From NCBI RefSeq assembly GCF_007748195.1, contig NZ_CP037920.1, positions 4,229,800-4,293,799 of the forward strand: 64,000 nt of DNA, given 5' to 3'. This document shows positions 39,701-48,396 of the stretch, piece after piece (positions within the stretch are counted from its first letter, which is position 1; the number at the start of each line of letters is the position of its first letter). Under the pieces are notes generated by a model. The model made no database searches and was not told the origin of the DNA. It worked only from the letters and a program-made list of their open reading frames with translations. Source of the stretch: Gimesia aquarii (GTDB taxonomy: Bacteria > Planctomycetota > Planctomycetia > Planctomycetales > Planctomycetaceae). Made by a program: the position numbers and the translations under genes.

Positions 39701-40322
39701 CAATAAATCAGGTTCTGGTAAGAAAGGCGCAGACTCGAAAGGCAAGGGAGGGGCATCACAGGGAAAAGGCCAATCGAAGCCAGGTGCAAAACCAGGGCAA
39801 GGATCCAGTGTAGGTTCTAAAACAGATAATCCTCAAGGTAGCAGTGCCACCAGTGGAGGACAAGCATCTGGCGATGGCAATGAAAAAACAGGGTCAGGTA
39901 ACGATTCCAGTCTCCCTGAGGCTGAAGATGCCAATTTGGAGTATGGTAAAGAAGCAGCCAACTTAGTCTTAAAACGTATTAAAGATGAACTAAAGCGGAA
40001 AGAAGTCAACCAGGAATTACTAGACGAATTAGGTTGGTCGAAAGAAGAAATGAAGCGTTTTTCTGAACGCTTACAAAAACAACTTCAAAGTCCGGACACA
40101 AAACAACAGACTCCAGAATCTCTCGCTCGAAAACGCCAATTTGAAGAGATGTTAAAATCACTGAAACCAGCATCACGTGCCGCACAGCGAAATCGCACAA
40201 GTACTCGAAAGCAAACCAACGATAGTCTTGGCCCCCGCAGACTACCAGTGCCTGAGGAATACCGCGAAGCGTACGAAGCATTTACACGAGGGCTGTCCGA
40301 AAAACAATCGTCTGGTAAGTAA
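36777..40322 (+). CDS. Large membrane protein with a 500-residue disordered tract
   Basis: A 1181-residue protein. Three helices lie near residues 40-62, 72-95 and 167-185. An extracytoplasmic strand-rich region (about 210-530) includes YEYPKYMELSSVEQPGGAIDA and an Ig-like part. A tract of about 505 residues (539-1045) is almost only Lys, Gln, Asn, Ser, Asp, Glu, Pro and Gly, without hydrophobic clusters. The last 130 residues are helical and charged (YGKEAANLVLKRIKDELKRK; LLDELGWSKEEMKRF) with a final LPVPEEYREAYEAFTRGLS. The conserved ends and biased middle recur in the BatA/VWA operons of planctomycetes. It converges on the helicase gene with only 8 bases between stops. Confidence 0.82.
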   Translation: MSTASKSPQSTEHRTEHYAKFDEYVDYQISKTSSNIKANDLLTTAVGISTILLGYLLVFVVFDHWFIKGGFGYLPRLLMLSGVVLACLGWAVWKLVLPYFKKVTQLYSAHSLEQTSDEMEGSLLSLVDLKKSERPVNPAIINSLEKKAALTLSKTDTDQAIDRRPLMRLSYALLGVVTLLCFYALFSPKEIWPSLSAAMSFSTQREFATQTQINSVTPGNTEVLSGSQLEVIVDLRGEVPEKVTLFYTSNDQGSVDEPVTLRSMDDTLKRYQGVIVGVNGRGIRQELTYHIEAGDAVSEDFQVKVIQPPSATVHSVRYEYPKYMELSSVEQPGGAIDAWEGTKVTVDATTNMPISSFEVLFSDEENSKSLLEEFKIEKTIKDNRITASWKLKLRADGSFPNFYQIKCRNEAGQTTLSPTVYPLVIRPDLPPEISLLSPKRDLKMPANGTIPISVIAEDPDFKIRYLNLRVDKEQIRVLDKTLFEGAEKRVDLAHDFALKPLRLTPGKTVFLWVEARDNKQPSGNRKNTPKIKVEILEPVSKEEAQKQLQEQKQEASQENKKQSPNQKNQTEKGKGGDPQSGKGSSSKMKSGQSEGSKSKKGTEEGNKSKQGTDQDNQDKKEKQQSDSENPQKSNEPSTKQNNQKSEDKKGLDSTGKDDQEAIKKILEQLKKEGKQPDSDSKPEQPDSEKKDSKNPSSDPNTQDQNSSKQTQTPNQSPSKSSDHSKGTPDAKGSENKNSSAQPSSKGNEPDNDPKTKPNQKQSDQPLKGKKEPAPPSDNAMKSKSDGNTKGKATPNHDPDAKPEKSSNDIQRDPKEKPALRPGKKDNPDSPKNKRDSQTPKDNTSPGKASPSSENKPQKGMRKPENSNQNPSPSKEQKQSNGTDNKKKQDQVDGANTPPKGKNKPTEQKSKRPQDGENGNSSQNDQGQKGSKQPGKGDSTGQKGNQEQGAQKNSSDSKQSMNNQKNSQGKGSSQKNNKSGSGKKGADSKGKGGASQGKGQSKPGAKPGQGSSVGSKTDNPQGSSATSGGQASGDGNEKTGSGNDSSLPEAEDANLEYGKEAANLVLKRIKDELKRKEVNQELLDELGWSKEEMKRFSERLQKQLQSPDTKQQTPESLARKRQFEEMLKSLKPASRAAQRNRTSTRKQTNDSLGPRRLPVPEEYREAYEAFTRGLSEKQSSGK
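38391..39915 (+). repeat. Low-complexity coding tract
   Basis: Within the preceding gene, an A-rich stretch of about 1.5 kb encodes Lys/Gln/Asn/Ser/Pro/Gly with degenerate short repeats (for example the two copies of QPDS near 38810-38840) but no clean tandem unit. It should be intrinsically disordered. Other-frame openings here are composition artefacts. Confidence 0.8.
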
Positions 40323-40330
40323 CGTTAGCA

Positions 40331-43300
40331 TTAAGACAAGAGCAGCTCGAGATCATCACTCGACAGATTCTTAAGTACACTCTGATTTTCTTCGAGTATC
40401 GCATCTGCCAATTCACGTTTCTGTTGCTGCAATTCCGTAATTTTTTCTTCAACCGTATTACGGCAAATCAGCTTATAAGCAAAGACACGTTTCGTTTGCC
40501 CCACACGATGTGCACGGTCTATGGCCTGTGTTTCTACAGCTGGGTTCCACCAGGGGTCTAGAATGAAAACATAATCCGCGGCAGTCAAATTCAATCCAAG
40601 GCCACCCGCCTTCAGACTGATCAGAAATATGCCACATTCTTTATCAGTCTGGAATCGCTCAACTCGTTCTTTACGATCACGGGTTTGACCGTCTAAATAC
40701 TCATAAACGATCTCTTTCTGATCTAAATGTTCCTGCACAATGGAAAGCATGCTGGTAAATTGAGAAAACACAAGGGCCTTATGTCCCTCTTCAATCAATT
40801 CTTCCAGATGTGGTATTAAAACATCCATTTTTGCTGAAGCATCCATGGCTTCACCACGTTCAAGCAGGGCTGGGTGACAAGCCGCTTGTCTCAAACGCAA
40901 TAATGCTTCGAGAACGTGTATTTTGGTCTTGCCAAGCCCCTTTGATTCGACCATCCCTAAAATTGAGTCACGATAGTGTTGTCTCAACTCGTCATAAAGT
41001 CGAGATTGCTCTTCGCCCATATCACAATACAGGGTTTGTTCAACCTTCTCAGGTAGTTCGTTGGCAACTTGTTCCTTCGTCCGCCGTAATATGAAGGGGC
41101 GTAATGCATTCCCCAACATGACTCGCGAATTCTTGTCCTCAATATCACTCGTGTAGGTTTTGAAGACGGAACTACGTCCTAACATCCCCGGATTGAGAAA
41201 CTCAAAGATCGACCAAAGATCACCTAAATGATTTTCAACAGGAGTACCACTTAATGCAAGCCTATGTTTTGCTTTCAGCAGGCGCGATGCTTTCGCGACT
41301 TGTGATCCTGAGTTTTTAATCATTTGAGCTTCATCAAGGACAGCATAATCAAATTGAATATCCTTGATGAGTGTTACATCTCGACGCATCGTACCATAAG
41401 TCGTTAATACTAAATCATAATCAGGTAATTGCTCGATGATTTTACTACGATCACCGCCCGAATATTCAATGACTTTAAGAGAAGGTGTAAATTTACCCGC
41501 TTCCTGTAGCCAGTTGAACATCAGAGATTTTGGTACAACAGCCAAAGATGGTAAATGTTCTTCGCGAGTCTCTTTACGTCTCAGCAGCAATGCAAGTAAT
41601 TGAACCGTTTTCCCCAGGCCCATATCATCAGCCAAGCAGCCACCAAAATGAAAATCCTGTAAAAACTGTAACCATCCTAAACCTTCAAGTTGATATTTTC
41701 TTAAATCACCTTTAAATCCATCAGGCTCGTCTTCGATCAAAATTCCTGAAAATGAGCGAATCTTTTCCCGGAACTCATCGAAAACTTCATCTGTTTCTAC
41801 AAACTCTTGTGCATTCAGAAGGGCATCCAGTAAAGCGACCTGATTAGGTGCAAAACGGAGGTGATCTTCATCGGTAACAGCGAGTCCAGCCAGAATTCCA
41901 TATTGCTCAATCCACTCTTCAGGAAGAATTCCAAGTGATCCATCATCAAGTCGAATAGAAGTATCGCCGCGGGCCAATGCAGAAAGTAATTCAGGAAAGA
42001 GAACGGTCTGGCCTTCAAAATCAATGTCAGCATGTAATTCAAACCAATCTATTCCAGACTGTACTTTGAATTGCATGGCTGAGGGTTGATGAACCTGCTT
42101 ACCATCAGCACGAACCGCCCAACCTTCTTTAATTAATTCACGAACCGCATTCCCCAAGTCCCGCGCCGCAATTTCGACATCACGGCCTTGAATACGACGA
42201 TCCAAGAGCCTGCGAAAACCACTGTCTTGCAATAAAGTCCAGGCCTTCGATTCCAATTCTCGATTACGTAGTATGCATCGTTTTTCTTCCCTATCAACGA
42301 TGGCCCATTGTGTACTGGCTCCTGAAACCAAATGTTCCAGATAATTAAAGTGAATTTCGCCATAAAGGCGGTCCTGTTGCCAACGTTTTTTTTGCGGAGA
42401 ATGAATTAATAACTCTGGTAATGGTTCACAGGTAATCTCTTCAAGATGTAATTCTTCAGGTAACTGCAACCGAGGTAAAACGGGCATATCTAATAAGCGA
42501 TCTACCAGTTCCTGCTGTTCTCCATCCTCCACTTCAATAGTCTCGTTTAACTGGATCATTTTGATCCATGGAAACGCATCGTAATCTTCCAACGGAGTAA
42601 TTCGATCGTGTGTTAATACCAAACCACCTGGAACAATCAATCTTGCTGCAGAAATCTTTAAAATTTCCTCTTCACGTTTTAAGTGGCCTTGCAGCCTCCA
42701 GGTTGACTCTTTTCGGTTCCGTTCGACCCCCATACAAAATTCCCAGGAATTTTCTGCGTCCCAGATCAGAGAATCAACATCATCAGGCTGACGGTCCAGA
42801 TATCGAACGTGACCAGTTCCACACATGAGAGGTAAAATCAATTCACATAATTCATAGGGAACCCGATATCGAAATGCTGCAATCTGGGTTTCTGTTTGCT
42901 GAGCCCGCCAATTTGTCCTTTCGGGGGTTCCTCCAGATAGGTAAGCAAGAATCCGACGGTCGTCTTCATGTTCGACTTCCTGCAACTGACCAGCCTTCAG
43001 CTTGAGTGGCTTCAGCTTACCCCATTGACCATTTGCACGCCGCTGTCGCTGTGAAGTTTGGACTACAAGTTGCCCTGACTCCAGACTTTCTTCCACATCA
43101 ATCTCATAAAAGATTTCGCGTTCCTGTTGAGTTGTTTTCGAAAGTACGGGTGCCAGCGCAAATTCGTTTTTGAGATCGACGAGGCGGGTTTCCCATTCGC
43201 GCAGCCGGGGCTTAGCAGAAACTGCTGTTGATTGACTGTCGCCTGATTTGGTCTTTCTGGAACGAGGGCTCCCCAATTCAAACTCAGCAGGCATGGAGAA

Positions 43301-43657
43301 ATCGAAATCTTCGTCTCCCTCATCAAATGAGAGTGGAGCATTTTCGATAATGAAAGGAGGTATGTATCCAGGTTTGACAGTACCTGTCAAATATCCCGCA
43401 TCATCCACAGCAAGAATCGATGCCCAAAGATGTTTGCAGACATTAAACTTTTGAAACTGGTCGCAAGTACAATACGTTTTCAAATTACCATCGTCACGTG
43501 ATAATTGCGTCTGATATTCGACACCATCACGAACAACAGCAAATATATGATCGGCAGTAATTCGAGTTAACTCAACTCGTTCTGCTTCGATATATGCTGC
43601 TCCTCGAAAACGTATATCTGCGCGAAATTGATTTTCCAGCAGTTCTGCTAACGTCAT
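40331..43657 (-). CDS. SWIM zinc-finger SNF2/Swi2-family DEAD-like ATPase
   Basis: A 1108-residue protein acting on DNA or DNA-bound protein. A SWIM zinc finger sits at Cys63, Cys65, Cys74, His76 (YCTCDQFQKFNVCKHLW). A central region of about 500 residues is family-specific. The SNF2 ATPase half has Walker A near residue 680 (LADDMGLGKTVQLL), DEAQ box (LDEAQMIKN), SGTPVENHLGDLWSIFEFL and the C-terminal lobe motif AGGLGLNLTAADYVFILDPWWNPAVE in its two parts, with the DRAHRVGQ arginine finger. The start at 43657 is set by a perfect AGGAGG (43664-43669), not by the in-frame ATG eight codons upstream. SWIM-SNF2 proteins are common and of unclear role in planctomycetes. It is convergent with the VWA operon. 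Confidence 0.92.
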   Translation of the reverse strand: MTLAELLENQFRADIRFRGAAYIEAERVELTRITADHIFAVVRDGVEYQTQLSRDDGNLKTYCTCDQFQKFNVCKHLWASILAVDDAGYLTGTVKPGYIPPFIIENAPLSFDEGDEDFDFSMPAEFELGSPRSRKTKSGDSQSTAVSAKPRLREWETRLVDLKNEFALAPVLSKTTQQEREIFYEIDVEESLESGQLVVQTSQRQRRANGQWGKLKPLKLKAGQLQEVEHEDDRRILAYLSGGTPERTNWRAQQTETQIAAFRYRVPYELCELILPLMCGTGHVRYLDRQPDDVDSLIWDAENSWEFCMGVERNRKESTWRLQGHLKREEEILKISAARLIVPGGLVLTHDRITPLEDYDAFPWIKMIQLNETIEVEDGEQQELVDRLLDMPVLPRLQLPEELHLEEITCEPLPELLIHSPQKKRWQQDRLYGEIHFNYLEHLVSGASTQWAIVDREEKRCILRNRELESKAWTLLQDSGFRRLLDRRIQGRDVEIAARDLGNAVRELIKEGWAVRADGKQVHQPSAMQFKVQSGIDWFELHADIDFEGQTVLFPELLSALARGDTSIRLDDGSLGILPEEWIEQYGILAGLAVTDEDHLRFAPNQVALLDALLNAQEFVETDEVFDEFREKIRSFSGILIEDEPDGFKGDLRKYQLEGLGWLQFLQDFHFGGCLADDMGLGKTVQLLALLLRRKETREEHLPSLAVVPKSLMFNWLQEAGKFTPSLKVIEYSGGDRSKIIEQLPDYDLVLTTYGTMRRDVTLIKDIQFDYAVLDEAQMIKNSGSQVAKASRLLKAKHRLALSGTPVENHLGDLWSIFEFLNPGMLGRSSVFKTYTSDIEDKNSRVMLGNALRPFILRRTKEQVANELPEKVEQTLYCDMGEEQSRLYDELRQHYRDSILGMVESKGLGKTKIHVLEALLRLRQAACHPALLERGEAMDASAKMDVLIPHLEELIEEGHKALVFSQFTSMLSIVQEHLDQKEIVYEYLDGQTRDRKERVERFQTDKECGIFLISLKAGGLGLNLTAADYVFILDPWWNPAVETQAIDRAHRVGQTKRVFAYKLICRNTVEEKITELQQQKRELADAILEENQSVLKNLSSDDLELLLS

Positions 43658-44161
43658 GGACGGCCTCCTGCCTGATCCCAAAACGCAACTCGCATAATGG
43701 AAACACTCCCATTTATTTGCATAAGTCAGTCCTGAGTATATTCTGGACCAACGAATTTATCGGTCTGAACACAATGATTTTGATCTCTCGACTTCAACAA
43801 AAAAGCCAAAATGGCTCAGTTTAGAAATGAGAGCGTAAGCTCTCAAATCATATCTACAGCGCATCCTACGAGGTTACTAGATCGACGCTACTTTTGACCA
43901 GTCTATCTGGTAAGTTTTCTTATGAATTTTTGACTTCCATCAAAAAAGTGATGTGAACATTCTATTTCAATCAAGAGTCTCGCAAGTTCATTCCCATGAG
44001 ACTGGTTTAACCACAGTCAGTGTGATATTACGACTTTCCTGGAACGAGGGGGAGCACGATTCACTTTTTACAAAAAATATTTATATAATAGTTTTCGTTG
44101 TCCCACCAGAATATGAAGAACAAATGACCTTAAATAGACTCGTCTGAAAGTAATTTTCTTA
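43658..44161. other. Divergent region, helicase and racemase-like gene
   Basis: A 504-base stretch with the helicase ribosome site (CCTCCT at 43664-43669 on the plus strand) at one end and a promoter candidate at 44060-44089 at the other. A 7-bp hairpin (TGAGAGC-GTAA-GCTCTCA, 43828-43845) with a GNRA-type loop is the only clear structure. No coding ORF is supported. Confidence 0.5.
44060..44089 (+). promoter_or_regulatory. Sigma70-like promoter candidate for the LarA homologue
   Basis: TTCACT (44060-44065), an 18-base spacer and a perfect TATAAT (44084-44089) lie 72 bases before the ATG at 44162, giving a leader of about 65 bases. Confidence 0.42.
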
Positions 44162-45406
44162 ATGAAAAACGTCCATAATACTCTTACACAACAGGAAGTG
44201 ATTCAATGGTTCGAGTCCCATATTCCTGTTGAAGATTATAGAAATAAAAGCATTCTGCTTATTGTTCCCGATGCGACCCGAACCGCGCCGTTGCCTCTTT
44301 TGTTTTCTACCTTCCATCGAATTCTCAGCCCGGTTGCAAAACAGATCGACGTTTTGGTTGCACTCGGTACTCACCCTCCGATGCCAGAGGAAGACATTTG
44401 CCAGTTATTGGGAATTTCTGAAAACGAGCGGGAATCAAAATACAAGAATGTAGGGCTTTTCAATCATGAGTGGGACCAACCTGATAAACTCACCCAGATC
44501 GGAACGCTCACAAAAGAACAAACGTCTGCTATTTCTGAGGGACTTCTGGAAATGGATGTCCCTGTCACCATTAATTCTCGTATTAAGGATTATGATATCC
44601 TACAAATTATGGGGCCAGTATTCCCTCATGAAGTAGTCGGATTCTCTGGGGGAAGCAAATATTTCTTCCCGGGCATTTCCGGTCCCGATCTGCTGAATTT
44701 CTTCCATTGGTTGGGAGCCTTGATCACGAATGTGGGAATTATTGGAGTCAAGCAGACTCCTGTTCGACAGGTCGTAAACCTCTCTGCTGCAATGATTCCA
44801 AATGACAAGCGTTGTATTACATTTGTAGTAGCACCGGATAGCTCCCTTTATGGTCTGTTTTATGGTACCCCTGAATCTGCCTGGGAATCTGCTGCAGATT
44901 TATCTGGTCAGATTCATATCAAACGCAAGCCCCAGCCTTTCAAACAAGTTCTTTCCTGTGCGCCACTGATGTATGATGAATTATGGGTTGCCGGAAAGTG
45001 TATGTACAAGTTGGAACCCGTTGTTGCAGATCAAGGAGAATTGATTATATACGCTCCTCATATGAAAGAGATCTCAATTACACATGGGACATTGATCGAA
45101 AAAGTTGGTTATCATGTTCGTGACTACTTTACGAAACAATGGAATCAGTTTAAGGATATTCCCTGGGGGATATTAGCTCATTCCACTCACGTGAGAGGAA
45201 CTGGATCATTTGAGGGCGGTATAGAACACCCTCGAGTACAAGTTACATTGGCATCACAAATTCCACCCGAAATTTGCGAAAAAATTAACCTTGGTTACCG
45301 AGATCCGAAAAGTATTGATGTGGAATCGTTTGCAAACCGTGAAAAAGAAGGTATTCTGCTGGTTCGAAAAGCAGGGGAGCACCTTTATCGCCTGGAGAAC
45401 GAGTAG
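44162..45406 (+). CDS. LarA-family nickel-pincer-dependent racemase homologue
   Basis: A 414-residue member of the lactate racemase (LarA, DUF2088) family, which uses a nickel-pincer nucleotide cofactor to racemise or epimerise 2-hydroxyacids. The residues known from Lactobacillus LarA have counterparts with matching spacing: Asp37 and Arg40 (PDATRTAP), His71 (LGTHPPM), His156 (FPHEVVGFSGG), Lys166 (SKYFFPGIS, cofactor attachment) and His182 (FHW). Length is near normal (LarA 424). The substrate of this subgroup is unknown; most LarA homologues do not act on lactate. Cofactor genes larB, larC and larE are not nearby, so the cofactor must come from elsewhere. The next gene is a phosphatase (86-base gap). 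Confidence 0.86.
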   Translation: MKNVHNTLTQQEVIQWFESHIPVEDYRNKSILLIVPDATRTAPLPLLFSTFHRILSPVAKQIDVLVALGTHPPMPEEDICQLLGISENERESKYKNVGLFNHEWDQPDKLTQIGTLTKEQTSAISEGLLEMDVPVTINSRIKDYDILQIMGPVFPHEVVGFSGGSKYFFPGISGPDLLNFFHWLGALITNVGIIGVKQTPVRQVVNLSAAMIPNDKRCITFVVAPDSSLYGLFYGTPESAWESAADLSGQIHIKRKPQPFKQVLSCAPLMYDELWVAGKCMYKLEPVVADQGELIIYAPHMKEISITHGTLIEKVGYHVRDYFTKQWNQFKDIPWGILAHSTHVRGTGSFEGGIEHPRVQVTLASQIPPEICEKINLGYRDPKSIDVESFANREKEGILLVRKAGEHLYRLENE

Positions 45407-45492
45407 GGAATTTCTAGACCTTCAGCTTACGTTCATTGGTTTCCAACTGATGATCAGCCTCATATTTAAAAAATTAATACGAAAACAATATC

Positions 45493-46296
45493 ATGAATAC
45501 ACACTCTGAAAGCTTTGAATTAAAAGCACGACTCGAATTAGCTTTATCCGCCTCTGAAAAAGCCAGAAGCTTAATTCTCAAATACTATCAATCTCCCGAT
45601 CTCAGAGTAGACCGCAAAAGCGATGATTCACCTGTCACAATCGCTGATCGCGGTGCAGAGGAATTACTAAGGGAAGAAATCACTCGAGCTTTCCCAGAAG
45701 ACAGCATTTTGGGAGAAGAACTCCCTCCAGTAGAAGGCACGAACGAGTTCAAATGGATTCTTGACCCCATTGACGGCACAAAACCATTCACTCAGGGTGT
45801 CCCTCTATTTGGAACGCTCATGGGCTTAGAGGAAAACGGGAAACTCGTTCTCGGCGTGTGTCGTTTCCCTGCACTCGATGAAGTTGTGTATGCAATTAAA
45901 GGATCTGGGGCGTGGTGGAAAATTAGAGACTTAGAACCACGACAGGCAAAAGTTTCTGAAAAATCGCAACTCTCTGAATCTGTGTTTTGCACAACAACCA
46001 TGACCCGTTGGAAAAAAATCGGTAAACAAAATGCATATGAGGATCTTTGCCGAAATTCTTACTTGGCTCGTGGGTGGGGAGACTGTTATGGTCATATGCT
46101 GGTCGCGACCGGGAGAGCTGAGGTCATGGTCGACCCTGTTTTAAGCCCATGGGATGCTGCTGCTTTGGTTCCGATTCTAGAAGAAGCGGGGGGACACTGG
46201 ATCGACTTTGATGGAAATCCTTCCATCTACACAGGGAATGGAATGGCTGTGAATGCTGCTTTAAAAAACGAAGTTTTGCGGATCATTTCGCAATAA
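45493..46296 (+). CDS. Inositol monophosphatase-family phosphatase (HisN-like)
   Basis: A 267-residue metal-dependent sugar-phosphate phosphatase. The family metal site is complete: Glu75/Glu76 (LGEELPP), Asp91, Asp94 and Thr96 in LDPIDGTKPF, and SPWDAAALVPILEEAGG for the third ligand. The variant DPIDGTKPF (Lys where IMPase has an aromatic residue or similar) is seen in histidinol-phosphate phosphatases of the HisN type, so histidinol phosphatase is the leading guess; inositol or other sugar phosphates remain possible. Neighbours give no histidine pathway context. The ATG at 45493 has no clear Shine-Dalgarno. Confidence 0.87.
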   Translation: MNTHSESFELKARLELALSASEKARSLILKYYQSPDLRVDRKSDDSPVTIADRGAEELLREEITRAFPEDSILGEELPPVEGTNEFKWILDPIDGTKPFTQGVPLFGTLMGLEENGKLVLGVCRFPALDEVVYAIKGSGAWWKIRDLEPRQAKVSEKSQLSESVFCTTTMTRWKKIGKQNAYEDLCRNSYLARGWGDCYGHMLVATGRAEVMVDPVLSPWDAAALVPILEEAGGHWIDFDGNPSIYTGNGMAVNAALKNEVLRIISQ

Positions 46297-46432
46297 GCTA
46301 GCATTTTTGGTCTATTAACACCTGAAATTGAAGTTCCATTGATCCGATTTAGCATTCTTTGCTACCATCCTCTTCATAAAGATCTTGCTTCACAGAAACC
46401 AGAATTGTACCGCAGCTTCAGGGAAGATAAGT

Positions 46433-47146
46433 ATGGCCGGTTACAAGGAACATATCAGTGTTAGTGGAATGCTAGGCATTGGATATGGAACAATCGCCTC
46501 TCTACTATTAGGCTTCACACCCGCTCAGGGAATATTAGCAGGCGTCCTCACCTGGATTGGCGGGATGCTACCAGATCTGGATTCTGAAACAGGACGACCT
46601 GTAAGAGAACTTTTTGGTTTGACTGCAGCCATTGCCTCATTTGTGGCAATGCGCAGTATGGTTCGAATCGGAGCCGACCCTGATGCTGCTCTGTTGGCAG
46701 CAGCGATTACTTATGCGGCGGTACGATATGGTGCTTCTGCCTTAATGGCGAAATTTGCCGTTCATCGAGGAATGTTTCATAGTCTTCCCGCTCTAATTAT
46801 TGCAGGCGAAGCAGTTTTCCTGGCATACACTAGTGAATCTTATGCAGTAAAATTTTTAATGGCCGGGGGTGTCTGCCTGGGCTTCTTTTCTCATCTTGTG
46901 CTGGACGAAGTCTATAGTGTTGAGCGCAAGGGGGCGAAAATCCGTCTGAAAAAATCTGCAGGAACCGCGATAAAATGGTTTGGAAAAGGACTCTTTGGGA
47001 ATGCTGTCGCTTATGCGATTCTATTTACTCTCACATATATTACCTTAGTTGAATCAGGTATACTCATCCCGCCACAACAAGTCGCGCCTACAGAAAACTC
47101 AAAACCTATCCAACAAGCATCCCCCTTTGAGTTCATGCGTCGATAA
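46433..47146 (+). CDS. DUF457/YdjM-type membrane metal-dependent hydrolase-like protein
   Basis: A 237-residue polytopic membrane protein. Conserved polar motifs sit between helices: GGMLPDLDSETGR, HRGMFHSLPAL and GFFSHLVLDEVYS; the Asp/His residues are those of the YdjM family, once named LexA-binding membrane-associated hydrolase. The function is unproven, and these are often in DNA damage or membrane phosphatase contexts. The start at ATG 46433, with GGGAAG upstream, gives a normal-length protein; an in-frame TTG at 46385 is less likely. A basic patch after the fourth helix (RKGAKIRLKKS) and a Pro/Gln-rich tail are seen. Confidence 0.82.
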   Translation: MAGYKEHISVSGMLGIGYGTIASLLLGFTPAQGILAGVLTWIGGMLPDLDSETGRPVRELFGLTAAIASFVAMRSMVRIGADPDAALLAAAITYAAVRYGASALMAKFAVHRGMFHSLPALIIAGEAVFLAYTSESYAVKFLMAGGVCLGFFSHLVLDEVYSVERKGAKIRLKKSAGTAIKWFGKGLFGNAVAYAILFTLTYITLVESGILIPPQQVAPTENSKPIQQASPFEFMRR

Positions 47147-47272
47147 CGAATTTTCTTGTAATTGAGTGAAGACAATAGCGACTCAGAATTCGACTCTCTA
47201 TAATCAATACATTGACATGTTGGATATTTAGTCCCTGCAATCGCTTGTTGGATCTTTCAGGAATTGGTGTCT

Positions 47273-48127
47273 ATGAAAATTGCTGGCATTCAAATGAATG
47301 TTTCTTTGATGGAAAAGGAACAAAATCTAAATCGTGTGATTGAAAAAATGAACGAAACCGCGTCCCAGGGAGCCAACCTTACCGTGTTCCCGGAATGCGC
47401 ATTAACCGGTTACTGTTTCGCCAGTTTAGAAGAAGCCATCCCTTATGCGGAACCAATACCTGGTCCATCTACACAAAAATTACAACAGGTTTGCCGTGAA
47501 TTAGATCATTCTATCGTGATTGGTATGATTGAACTGACAGAAAAAAAACAGGGGGTTTATAACGCTGCTGTTCTCATCACACCAGAGGGAGTCTTAGGGA
47601 ATTATCGGAAAATTCATCTGCCATTTCTCGGAGTTGATCGATTTGCTACTCCCGGAGATCGTGAATTCGATGTCTACAAGCACCCTCAAGCAATCATCGG
47701 CCTCAATATCTGCTACGATAGTGCCTTTCCAGAATCATCCAGAGTCATGTCTCTTTTGGGAGCCGATTTGATCACCCTTCCGACAAACTGGCCTTCCGGA
47801 GCTGAATGTATGGCAGAACATGGAATCAATATGCGCGCAATGGAGAATGGAATTTATTATTGTGCCATCAATCGGGTCGGTTTGGAGCGCGGGTTTCAAT
47901 TTATCGGCAAGAGCAGCATTTGCGCTCCTTCCGGCGAGAGTTTAGTTCGCGCTTCCGGTACAGATGAAGAAATCCTGTATGCTACCATTGATCCTGCGAT
48001 TGCTCGTAATAAAAGAGTCGATCGTGTACCGGATTTGCATGTGATTGACCGTCTCGCAGACAGACGGCCTGAAATGTATGAGAAGATTATCGAACCGCAT
48101 GGCTTACACCCTCCCGGTCGTAATTGA
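47273..48127 (+). CDS. Carbon-nitrogen hydrolase (nitrilase superfamily)
   Basis: A 284-residue amidase-type enzyme that hydrolyses non-peptide C-N bonds. The Glu-Lys-Cys triad is complete: Glu41 (VFPECALTGY), Lys113 (YRKIHLPFLG) and Cys147 (GLNICYDSAFPE). Length is standard for the stand-alone amidase branch; the substrate cannot be deduced. ATG 47273 is favoured because the family begins with KIAGIQMNVS; in-frame TTG 47264 and GTG 47267 lie just before it. The upstream gap is 126 bases; the gene is probably expressed alone. Confidence 0.9.
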   Translation: MKIAGIQMNVSLMEKEQNLNRVIEKMNETASQGANLTVFPECALTGYCFASLEEAIPYAEPIPGPSTQKLQQVCRELDHSIVIGMIELTEKKQGVYNAAVLITPEGVLGNYRKIHLPFLGVDRFATPGDREFDVYKHPQAIIGLNICYDSAFPESSRVMSLLGADLITLPTNWPSGAECMAEHGINMRAMENGIYYCAINRVGLERGFQFIGKSSICAPSGESLVRASGTDEEILYATIDPAIARNKRVDRVPDLHVIDRLADRRPEMYEKIIEPHGLHPPGRN

Positions 48128-48396
48128 AAATCACTCAAATTTAGGTTAAGTGATTGTATTTGATCCCAAACCAATATCAGTTGTAATCATTTTTTGGCAC
48201 AATCTATGCTGTTGATAACGTGACTTGAGTAAAAATCAACCGCATCATGTTTATCTCTTTACTGTTCTAAAGAAGAAGAAACCAGCTTCAATGTTTCTGA
48301 TTCAAAGCGGTTTCGTGCTTGATTGTATCAGTTACTTAACACCTGATCGCATTTCTTTGCTGACAACGGTTTTAATTAATTTTGAGAGTAATCCAC

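Noticed and set aside
43953-44147. 64-residue ORF before the LarA homologue
   Set aside because: It covers the promoter candidate and has random-like composition.
44208-44219. tRNA T-loop-like GGTTCGAGTCCC
   Set aside because: It lies inside the LarA reading frame, and no acceptor stem or anticodon arm can be formed around it.
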